Shown here: positions 16,670-23,825 of the stretch, one piece after another
Layout of the letters: every line of letters begins with the position of its first letter
Position numbering within the stretch: the stretch's first letter is position 1
NCBI GenBank assembly: GCA_002704915.1
Contig: PAIP01000047.1
Coordinates: forward strand, 1-63,959
Length of the DNA: 63,959 bases
From: Parvularcula sp.
GTDB taxonomy: Bacteria > Pseudomonadota > Alphaproteobacteria > Caulobacterales > Parvularculaceae
Direction: 5' to 3'
Translations under genes and position numbers: made by a program
The notes under the pieces: generated by a model
Told to the model about the DNA's origin: nothing
What the model saw: only the letters and a program-made list of their open reading frames with translations
Database searches by the model: none

Positions 16670-18067
16670 ATGGAATTTCAACGCAAAAATCCGCTTACCG
16701 GCGAGACGGCGAGCACGGCCATAGCCATGAAGGCCGGAGATATTCCCGCCGTGGCGGAGCGCGCGGCGGCGGCCTTTCCCGAATGGGCCGCCATGGGCCC
16801 GAATGCGCGCCGGGCCGTGTTGATGAAGGCGGCGGCGGCGCTGGAAGCAAAAGCCGATGATTTTATTGAGGCGATGATGGGCGAAATCGGCGCGACCGAA
16901 GGCTGGGCGCGCTTCAATCTGATGCTCGCCGCCTCGATGGTGCGCGAGGCCGCGGCGATCACCACGCAAATCAGCGGCGAAGTCATTCCTTCCGACAAGC
17001 CGGGTTGTCTCGCTATGGCGTTGAAAGAACCGGTCGGCGTCATTCTGGGCATCGCGCCCTGGAATGCGCCGATCATTCTCGGCGTGCGCGCCATCGCCGT
17101 GCCGCTCGCCTGCGGCAACAGCGTCATCCTGAAGGCCTCCGAAAGCTGTCCGCGCACCCATGAACTGATCATTGAAGCGTTTGCGGAAGCCGGTTTTCCG
17201 GAAGGGGTGGTCAACGCCGTCACCAACGCGCCGGAGGACGCGGCAGAGGTCGTTGGTGCCCTGATCGATCATCCGGCCGTCAAGCGCATCAACTTCACCG
17301 GTTCGACTGCGGTGGGCAAGATCATCGCCAAACGCGCCGCCGAACATTTAAAGCCGGTGCTGCTGGAGCTTGGCGGCAAGGCGCCGCTGATCGTGCTCGA
17401 AGACGCCGATCTCGATGAAGCCGTAAAAGCAGCCGCCTTCGGCGCTTTCATGAACCAGGGCCAGATCTGCATGTCCACGGAGCGGATCATCGTCGTCGAT
17501 GCGGTGGCGGATGAATTCGTCAAGAAATTTGCGGAGAAAGCGAAGTCGCTGGAAACGGGTGATCCCCGCGAGGGCAAGACGCCCCTTGGCGCCGTTGTGG
17601 ATCAGAAAACGGTCGATAATGTAAACGCCCTTATCGAGGACGCCAGTTCCAAAGGCGCGCGCATTCTGACGGGCGGCGCGGCGGAAAATGTCCTGATGCC
17701 AGCGACCGTTGTCGACGGCGTGACTGCCGAAATGAATATTTATCGCGATGAAAGCTTCGGACCGGTTGTCGGCGTCATCCGCGCGAAAGACGAAGCGGAC
17801 GCCATCCGCCTCGCCAATGATTCAGAATACGGACTTTCGGCGGCTGTTTTCACCCGCGATACGGCCCGTGGCCTGAAAGTCGCGCGCAAAATTCACTCCG
17901 GCATTTGCCATGTGAATGGGCCGACCGTTCATGACGAGGCGCAGATGCCCTTCGGCGGCGTCGGCGCGTCGGGTTACGGCCGCTTCGGCGGCAAGGCGGG
18001 GATCGACAGTTTCACGGAATTGCGCTGGGTTACGATCGAAACTGAAGCCGGGCATTTCCCGATCTAA
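16670..18067 (+). CDS. Aldehyde dehydrogenase, salicylaldehyde/vanillin dehydrogenase-like
   Basis: This 465-residue NAD(P)-dependent enzyme has the oxyanion Asn in A-P-W-N-A-P, the G-S-T-A-V-G nucleotide motif, general base Glu in L-E-L-G-G-K, and catalytic Cys in G-Q-I-C-M-S-T-E-R. The overall pattern (T-G-E in the N-terminus and H-S-G-I-C-H-V-N-G-P-T-V-H-D-E near the end) is that of the salicylaldehyde/benzaldehyde/vanillin group. The frame opens at 16610, but ATG 16670 has GGGAGG at the right distance and fits family length. It oxidises an aryl aldehyde to the acid, plausibly feeding pobA downstream. Confidence 0.9.
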   Translation: MEFQRKNPLTGETASTAIAMKAGDIPAVAERAAAAFPEWAAMGPNARRAVLMKAAAALEAKADDFIEAMMGEIGATEGWARFNLMLAASMVREAAAITTQISGEVIPSDKPGCLAMALKEPVGVILGIAPWNAPIILGVRAIAVPLACGNSVILKASESCPRTHELIIEAFAEAGFPEGVVNAVTNAPEDAAEVVGALIDHPAVKRINFTGSTAVGKIIAKRAAEHLKPVLLELGGKAPLIVLEDADLDEAVKAAAFGAFMNQGQICMSTERIIVVDAVADEFVKKFAEKAKSLETGDPREGKTPLGAVVDQKTVDNVNALIEDASSKGARILTGGAAENVLMPATVVDGVTAEMNIYRDESFGPVVGVIRAKDEADAIRLANDSEYGLSAAVFTRDTARGLKVARKIHSGICHVNGPTVHDEAQMPFGGVGASGYGRFGGKAGIDSFTELRWVTIETEAGHFPI

Positions 18068-18100
18068 CGCCATTTGAAACCAGATGATGGAGATGCGTTG

Positions 18101-18187
18101 GTGATTGAGCGCGCCGAAGCAGCGGTGGCCGACCGGGAGGACCAGGCACGGGTTCCTATGATCTCTACAAACGAAAAAAGTGAGTGA
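18101..18187 (+). CDS. Possible 28-residue leader or linker ORF
   Basis: A GTG-initiated ORF with GGAG eight bases upstream fills most of the gap between the aldehyde dehydrogenase and ligase genes. Its TGA overlaps the GTG start of the ligase (GTGA at 18184-18187), the same coupling used elsewhere in this region. The peptide is acidic and shows no recognisable domain. It may simply be a chance frame that couples translation; low confidence. Confidence 0.25.
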   Translation: MIERAEAAVADREDQARVPMISTNEKSE

Positions 18188-19680
18188 AGGCCATGCCTCG
18201 GCCTGTTGACGATATTGGCATGCAAGCGCGCCTGCGTCCCGGAGCGCTCGCCGTTTCGGATCTGACATCGGATCGCCGCTGGACCTACGCCGAGTTAGAT
18301 CAGGCCGTGGCGTGCTGCGCGGGCGCGCTTGCCGCTCGCGGCGTGACGGCGGGCGAACGCGTTGCGGCCCTGTCGAAGAACTGCGCCGAACTCGTCATGC
18401 TTCATCTTGCCTGCGCGCGCCTCGGGGCGATTTACGTTCCGCTCAACTGGCGCCTAGCCGTGCATGAACTCGAAGGCCTGATCGAGGATGCGGCGCCGGC
18501 GCTGCTTGTCGAGGGCGAGGGTCTTGAGAACGCAGTCTTCGACGGCCTTTCAGTCGGCGGCTTGCGCGACGAGATCGAGGCGGCGAAGCCCTATTGCGGC
18601 GGGGCCATCGATCGCGAAAAGCCATCGCTCATTCTTTACACCTCCGGCACATCGGGGAAACCGAAAGGAGCGCTTCTCAGCGAGCGCAATCTCGCTGAGA
18701 CCGCGATCAACTTTTCCATTCTCGGCGCCGTCAATGAAGACAGCGTGTTTCTTTGCGATTCGCCGATGTTCCATATTATCGGTCTCGTCACAAATGTGCG
18801 GCCGCCGATGATGCGCGGGGGGACGCTGCTGATCTCCGACGGGTTCGTTCCCGGCCGCACGCTCGAGCGCCTTGGCGATCCGGCGCTAAAGGTGACGCAT
18901 TATTTCGGCGTGCCGCAAATGGCGTCGGTGCTGCGGTCCGATCCCGCCTACGATCCCAAAAAGCTGAAGGGGCTGACAGCGCTCTTCACCGGCGGCGCGC
19001 CGCACCCGGCGGCGAATATTCGCGCATGGCTGGCCGACGGAATTCCCGTCGTCGACGGCTTCGGCATGAGCGAGGCCGGCACGGTTTTCGGCATGCCGCT
19101 CGACCTCGACGCCATCGACAAACACGCGGGCTCCGTCGGCGTCGCGACACCCCGCGTGAAGGCGCGCATTGTCGATGCAAATGGCGACGACATTCCCGTT
19201 GGAGAGTCTGGCGAGCTTCTTCTCAAGGGCGACAGCATCACGCAAGGCTATTGGCGCCGGGAAAAGGAGACCCAGGAGGCTTTCACCGATGACGGTTGGT
19301 TCCGGACCGGCGATATCGCGCGGATGAATGAAGAGGGATTTTTCTGGCTCGTCGACCGCCGCAAGGACATGTTCATTTCCGGCGGCGAGAATGTGTATCC
19401 CGCAGAGATCGAAGCCGTCGTCGCCGGCATCGCGGGCGTCAAGGAAGCGGCGGCGGTCGGGGTGGCGGACGACAGATGGGGCGAAGTCGGGCATCTGTTT
19501 TGGGTCGCCCATGACGGTGCGTCCGTTGAGCTTGCGGACATCGAGGAAGCTCTTCACGCCAATCTTGCGCGTTACAAGATTCCCAAACATTTCTCCCGCA
19601 TTGATGCGCTGCCGCGCAACGGCGCCGGCAAGGTATTGAAAACCGTCCTGCGCGAGATGACCGCCGGGCAGGCGGAATAA
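18184..19680 (+). CDS. AMP-forming acyl-CoA/aryl-CoA ligase
   Basis: This 498-residue ANL-superfamily enzyme has the ATP loop Y-T-S-G-T-S-G-K-P-K-G, the motif G-F-G-M-S-E-A-G, the hinge D-R-R-K-D and C-terminal catalytic Lys in N-G-A-G-K. The size and sequence resemble short/medium acyl- or feruloyl-/benzoate-CoA ligases. It follows the aldehyde dehydrogenase gene and is probably under the same MarR control. Together they suggest hydroxycinnamate or aryl-acid activation, though no enoyl-CoA hydratase/lyase gene is present here. Start may be GTG 18184 (coupled to the small ORF) or ATG 18193. Confidence 0.87.
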   Translation: MKAMPRPVDDIGMQARLRPGALAVSDLTSDRRWTYAELDQAVACCAGALAARGVTAGERVAALSKNCAELVMLHLACARLGAIYVPLNWRLAVHELEGLIEDAAPALLVEGEGLENAVFDGLSVGGLRDEIEAAKPYCGGAIDREKPSLILYTSGTSGKPKGALLSERNLAETAINFSILGAVNEDSVFLCDSPMFHIIGLVTNVRPPMMRGGTLLISDGFVPGRTLERLGDPALKVTHYFGVPQMASVLRSDPAYDPKKLKGLTALFTGGAPHPAANIRAWLADGIPVVDGFGMSEAGTVFGMPLDLDAIDKHAGSVGVATPRVKARIVDANGDDIPVGESGELLLKGDSITQGYWRREKETQEAFTDDGWFRTGDIARMNEEGFFWLVDRRKDMFISGGENVYPAEIEAVVAGIAGVKEAAAVGVADDRWGEVGHLFWVAHDGASVELADIEEALHANLARYKIPKHFSRIDALPRNGAGKVLKTVLREMTAGQAE

Positions 19681-19689
19681 GAAACTCTA

Positions 19690-20592
19690 TCAAGAGGCCC
19701 GGCGGCTTTTGAGCCTGTATCGCCGTGGGGTGACCCCGCTCAAGCGCTTGAAGAAGCGGGAGAAATAGGCAGGATCCTGAAATCCCAGATCAAGACCGAT
19801 CTGTGCGGCCGTCGCCTCGGTGTAATGAAGGTTGCGCTGCGCCTCGAGCAGCAGTCTCGCATTTACGATCGCCGCCGGCGATTGGCCGGTCACGCGCCTG
19901 ATCGTGCGCGAGAGTTGCGACGGACTGACCGACAGCTCTTCGGCGTAACGGTCGATGCGCCAATGGTCGCGGAAACGCTTGTTGACGAGATCGCGGAATG
20001 CGGCGGCGAGGCGGGCGCCGTCAGGCGCTGTCGCGCCGCCATGCAATCGTTCCGGCGCATCGCGCAGCAAGAGAATGAGGAGCGCGCTTGTCAGGCTGTC
20101 GAGCATCATGCCGCGCCCTTCTCTTGCTTGTAGAAATTCATCATGGAGACTGGAGAACAGGACATTGACGCTGCGGTCTTTCACGGGCGTCAGGGCGAGT
20201 TTCGTCACGCCGAAACCGCTTTGTGCGAGCAGCCGCTGCAAGGGGGCGAAGGCGGCGGTTTCGAACAGGCGGGTTTCGATGGACAGAACCCAGCCAAGGG
20301 TCTCCCGCTCGAAGGCGAAGCCGTGAACGACGCCGTCCGGAATGCACAGGACGCTGGCGGGGCCGAGATCGATGCGGTCGTCTTCAAGGGTCGCCTCGGC
20401 GCCGCCCGACGCCACATAAATGAGTTGCCACATCTCGCGGTGGGAGTGGGGCGTGATGGTCCAGTCATAGAGCCGGGCCCGGGAGCGAATGTCCTCGATA
20501 TGGACAAGCTCGAGTTCGGACTCGCCGGGAAGCTCGCCGTAAAGCGCGAAACGCGCCGGCTTGGCGAGAAGCGGTTGAGGGGACACGGTCAT
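19690..20592 (-). CDS. AraC-family regulator, probable PobR-type activator of pobA
   Basis: This 300-residue protein has an N-terminal cupin-like sensor (P-H-S-H-R-E-M-W-Q near residue 45) and two AraC helix-turn-helix units at the C-terminus (Y-A-E-E-L-S-V-S-P-S-Q-L-S-R and A-Q-I-G-L-D-L-G-F-Q-D-P-A-Y-F-S-R-F-F-K-R). It is divergent from pobA with about 100 bases between, the standard arrangement for a 4-hydroxybenzoate-responsive activator. The frame opens at 20628; ATG 20592 fits the conserved N-terminus better, though both ribosome sites are weak. Convergent with the ligase gene. Confidence 0.85.
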   Translation of the reverse strand: MTVSPQPLLAKPARFALYGELPGESELELVHIEDIRSRARLYDWTITPHSHREMWQLIYVASGGAEATLEDDRIDLGPASVLCIPDGVVHGFAFERETLGWVLSIETRLFETAAFAPLQRLLAQSGFGVTKLALTPVKDRSVNVLFSSLHDEFLQAREGRGMMLDSLTSALLILLLRDAPERLHGGATAPDGARLAAAFRDLVNKRFRDHWRIDRYAEELSVSPSQLSRTIRRVTGQSPAAIVNARLLLEAQRNLHYTEATAAQIGLDLGFQDPAYFSRFFKRLSGVTPRRYRLKSRRAS

Positions 20593-20696
20593 GCCCTGAA
20601 AGTACAAGAAAATAGCCGCTTCGTCCATTTATCGGGCGGTTCTGTGACCGTAATTTACAATTCGAAAATACGCCAAAACAGCGGAGGAAGCTCGCG

Positions 20697-21866
20697 ATGA
20701 AGACGCAAGTTGCAATTATTGGATCGGGCCCGTCCGGGCTGATGCTTGGTCATCTTTTGCGCCAGGCCGGTCTGGACGCCGTGATCCTTGAGCGCCAGAC
20801 GGAGGAGCATGTGCTCTCGCGCATACGCGCCGGCGTCCTCGAAACGGTCACCACCGACATTCTCGAAGATCTCGATATCGCCGACCGTATGAATACGGAA
20901 GGTCTGCCCCATGACGGTTTCAATCTTGCCGACGGAGAGCGCCTGATCCGTATCGATGTAAAAGGGCTTACTGGCAGTCATGTAATGGTTTACGGCCAGA
21001 CGGAAGTCACCAAGGATCTTATCGATGCGGCGCCGTCGCGCGGTCTTGAGATCATTTGGGAAGCGGCGGATGTGGCGCTGCATGATGTGGAAAGCGACGC
21101 GCCCTATGTCACCTATAAAAAGGACGGGGCGGAACACCGCATCGATGCGCGCTTTATCGCTGGGTGCGACGGTTTTCACGGCCCCTCGCGCAAGGCCGTT
21201 CCCGACGCGATCGGCCGGCCCTTTGAAAAGGTCTATCCCTTCGGCTGGCTCGGCATTCTCGCAGACGTGCCGCCCTGCAATCACGAACTGATCTACGCCA
21301 ATCACGAGCGCGGTTTCGCGTTGGCCTCCATGCGTTCCATGTCGCGCAGCCGCTACTACATTCAGGTCCCGCTGACTGAGAAAGTCGAGGACTGGCCTGA
21401 TGATAAATTATGGGACGAGCTTTGCCGGCGCCTGCCGCCGGAAGCGGCGAAGAATGTGACAAGGGGCCCGGCTCTTGAAAAATCCATCGCCCCGCTTCGC
21501 TCCTATGTGTTCGAGCCCATGCGCCACGGGTCGCTTTTCCTCGCCGGAGATTCCGCGCATATCGTGCCTCCCACCGGCGCAAAGGGGCTTAATCTTGCTG
21601 CCTCGGATGTCCGCTATCTCTCGCGCGCCTTGATTTCCTGGTTCGAGAAGAACGACAACGACGCGGTGGCCGCCTATTCGGAAAAGGCGCTGGCGCGGGT
21701 CTGGAAATCAGAGCGTTTTTCCTGGCAGCTCACCATGCTGATGCACCGTTTTCCCGATGACGGTCCGTTCGACCGCCGGGTCCAGGTGGCGGAACTCGAC
21801 TATATCGCAAGCTCGGAAGCCGCCCAGCGGACGATCGCTGAAAACTATATCGGATTGCCGTTATAG
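20697..21866 (+). CDS. pobA: 4-hydroxybenzoate 3-monooxygenase
   Basis: This 389-residue flavoprotein has the typical PobA sequence: G-S-G-P-S-G FAD motif, S-R-I-R-A-G-V-L-E substrate-side segment, G-C-D-G-F-H-G-P-S-R, and G-D-S-A-H-I-V-P-P-T-G-A-K-G-L-N second FAD motif. Tyr in the active-site region (Y-I-Q-V-P-L) and length match the family (about 390). It converts 4-hydroxybenzoate, NADPH and O2 to protocatechuate in the cytoplasm. GGAGG precedes the ATG. No protocatechuate dioxygenase gene is within the window, so the ring-cleavage genes for this branch lie elsewhere unless the VOC enzyme serves. Confidence 0.96.
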   Translation: MKTQVAIIGSGPSGLMLGHLLRQAGLDAVILERQTEEHVLSRIRAGVLETVTTDILEDLDIADRMNTEGLPHDGFNLADGERLIRIDVKGLTGSHVMVYGQTEVTKDLIDAAPSRGLEIIWEAADVALHDVESDAPYVTYKKDGAEHRIDARFIAGCDGFHGPSRKAVPDAIGRPFEKVYPFGWLGILADVPPCNHELIYANHERGFALASMRSMSRSRYYIQVPLTEKVEDWPDDKLWDELCRRLPPEAAKNVTRGPALEKSIAPLRSYVFEPMRHGSLFLAGDSAHIVPPTGAKGLNLAASDVRYLSRALISWFEKNDNDAVAAYSEKALARVWKSERFSWQLTMLMHRFPDDGPFDRRVQVAELDYIASSEAAQRTIAENYIGLPL

Positions 21867-21900
21867 GATTGTTTTTATTGCACTATTTTTGACTTTCTTG

Positions 21901-21920
21901 GCGCCGCAGCGCTGCGGCGC
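21901..21920. terminator. 20-base perfect palindrome after pobA, possible terminator
   Basis: GCGCCGCAGCGCTGCGGCGC reads the same on both strands and would fold into an 8-bp stem with a 4-base loop 34 bases after the pobA stop. No U-run follows on the plus strand (A-rich instead), so intrinsic termination is doubtful; it may be a processing hairpin or protein site. Confidence 0.35.
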
Positions 21921-22035
21921 AACAAAAATCGGCCAGCACTAGGCGGATTTTCACCGAAATCGGCTCTTACTCTATAAGGGGCGTGTATGCCGGCGGGAAT
22001 GCCGGGCCGCGCCGAGGGCCGAAGACCGAGAAGAC

Positions 22036-22647
22036 GTGCAAGATAAAGACGAAAATCCGCCGTCAGAACATGGGGTGCTCGCCAGCGCTTTTCTGCGCTA
22101 TCGCGAGAGCCTGCGCCGTTACATTGCGCGCCTGACGATCCGGCCTGAAGATGTCGAAGACATCCTTCAGGACACCTTTGTCAGCGTGCATCGTCTGGAG
22201 AGTGCGGAAGGCATCCGCTCGCCCAAGTTTTATCTTTATGCGGTGGCGCGCCGCACCGCATACCGGGAATTGAAAAGGCAGGCGGCGCGTGTCGCGGATT
22301 CGATTGACGAGGCGATTGAAAAGGGGGACGAGCCCGCCGCCCAAATTGCGCCGCTCGACGAGGCGTTGGAGTCCCGGCGCTATTTCGAAACGCTGAGCGA
22401 TGTGGTCGCGGAGTTGTCGCCGCAATGCCGGCAGGTCTTTGTTCTGCGCAAGGTCTTCGGTTTCTCGCATAAGGAGATATCCGCCGCCATGGGCATATCG
22501 ATAAGCACCACGGAAAAATATCTGGCCCGCGCCATGGCCCGCTGTCTTCAGGACCATCGCCTCAGTGAATTTCGCGACGGCAAGGAAAGCGATAGCTGTT
22601 CGCAAGACGCGCCGGCGCAAAAACCGCAAAAACCCATGAATGAGTAG
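22036..22647 (+). CDS. ECF RNA polymerase sigma factor (FecI-like)
   Basis: This 203-residue protein has sigma region 2 (about residues 18-85, D-V-E-D-I-L-Q-D-T-F) and region 4 (about 130-185, L-S-P-Q-C-R-Q-V-F-V-L-R and S-H-K-E-I-S-A-A-M-G-I-S). It overlaps the FecR-type anti-sigma gene by eight bases, and a receptor with an STN domain follows, so this is a cell-surface signalling sigma. It starts with GTG after GAGAAG. The C-terminal 25 residues are polar and unconserved in appearance. It presumably directs RNA polymerase to the receptor promoter when the receptor's ligand is bound. Confidence 0.92.
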   Translation: MQDKDENPPSEHGVLASAFLRYRESLRRYIARLTIRPEDVEDILQDTFVSVHRLESAEGIRSPKFYLYAVARRTAYRELKRQAARVADSIDEAIEKGDEPAAQIAPLDEALESRRYFETLSDVVAELSPQCRQVFVLRKVFGFSHKEISAAMGISISTTEKYLARAMARCLQDHRLSEFRDGKESDSCSQDAPAQKPQKPMNE

Positions 22648-23701
22648 GGACATGTCTTCAGTTATCAAAATCGTGGACAGACAGACGGTGGACGCGGTCG
22701 CCGCATCCTGGCTCGCGCAACTGGACGGCGGCGACTTGTCCCCGGCGGATATGGCGGCCTTTCGCGAATGGCTGAACCGCAGCCCGGAACATCGGGAGAC
22801 GCTGATCCGCATGGCGAGAGTGTGGTCCGGGCTGGATGCGGTCATTGAGGCGCGTCTTGAAAAAGCCTTCGCCGAAGCTGAGACGCAAACCTGCCGGCCG
22901 GGCGGCGTCACATCGGCCCTGGCGCGGCTTTATCCGGTGCGCACGTCGCTCACCGCCGCCGCGTCCCTGTTTCTTCTCGTGTTCAGCGCCTTCGTTGTCG
23001 CAACCGATCCGTTCGGTTTTTCCGCCTCATCGCAAAAAGTCGTCTATGCAGCGGCTATTGGCGAACAAAAAGAAATGCGGCTTGAAGACGGCAGCAATGT
23101 GCGTCTCAACACTGACAGCTCAATCGAAGTCGATTATTCAGACGAGGAAAGATCGGTCCGCCTGCTCGAGGGGGAGGCCTGGTTCGATGTCGCACACAAC
23201 GCCAAGCGGCCCTTTGTGGTTTACGCCGGCGACGGTGCCGTGCGCGCAGTGGGCACCTCATTCGCGGTTCGAAAAAGAGAGAATATCGTCGATGTGACGG
23301 TCACCTCGGGCCGGGTCGTGCTTTCAAATCTGAAGCGCAGCGTGGATGACGAGCCGTCGCCTTATCCGCTTGCGACCCTTGAGGCGGGGCATCAGGCTTC
23401 GTTTGACGAGCGCGTGGAGTCTGTTGAAAGTCTTGACAGCGAAGAAATCGACCGCAAGCTTTCCTGGCGCGACGGGTATTTGCGTTTCGACGGCGAGCCA
23501 TTATCGGAAGTCGTTAACGAGATCAGCCGATACACAAGGGTCTCCATCATTATAGACGACCCGGCGCTTCAGGACCTGAGGATTGGCGGGTATTTTCAGA
23601 CGGGCGATGTCAACACCATGCTGGATATTCTCCGGCAGTCATTTGGCGTCGAACATGAATGGAAAGGAGAAGAAGAGGTAATTTTGGCGGCGGCGGAATA
23701 A
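22640..23701 (+). CDS. FecR-family anti-sigma factor
   Basis: This 353-residue protein has a cytoplasmic DUF4880 sigma-binding segment (about residues 15-65, with A-A-F-R-E-W-L-N-R-S-P-E-H), one transmembrane helix (about 105-125), a periplasmic FecR domain (about 130-235) and a C-terminal DUF4974/STN-like domain that would contact the receptor. Start may be ATG 22640 or ATG 22652; the second has GAGTAGGGA before it. The gene is coupled to the sigma gene. It transmits the ligand-bound state of the receptor to the sigma factor. Confidence 0.9.
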   Translation: MSRDMSSVIKIVDRQTVDAVAASWLAQLDGGDLSPADMAAFREWLNRSPEHRETLIRMARVWSGLDAVIEARLEKAFAEAETQTCRPGGVTSALARLYPVRTSLTAAASLFLLVFSAFVVATDPFGFSASSQKVVYAAAIGEQKEMRLEDGSNVRLNTDSSIEVDYSDEERSVRLLEGEAWFDVAHNAKRPFVVYAGDGAVRAVGTSFAVRKRENIVDVTVTSGRVVLSNLKRSVDDEPSPYPLATLEAGHQASFDERVESVESLDSEEIDRKLSWRDGYLRFDGEPLSEVVNEISRYTRVSIIIDDPALQDLRIGGYFQTGDVNTMLDILRQSFGVEHEWKGEEEVILAAAE

Positions 23702-23825
23702 GCGCAAAAAAATACAAAAAAATCCGTCAGACCTGTGGGGGATATTTTTTTCCAGGCGCTCTAACATAACGGGCCCGGCAATCGTTGCAAAAGACAACGG
23801 GATCGGGTCAAGGCAGGAAACGCAT

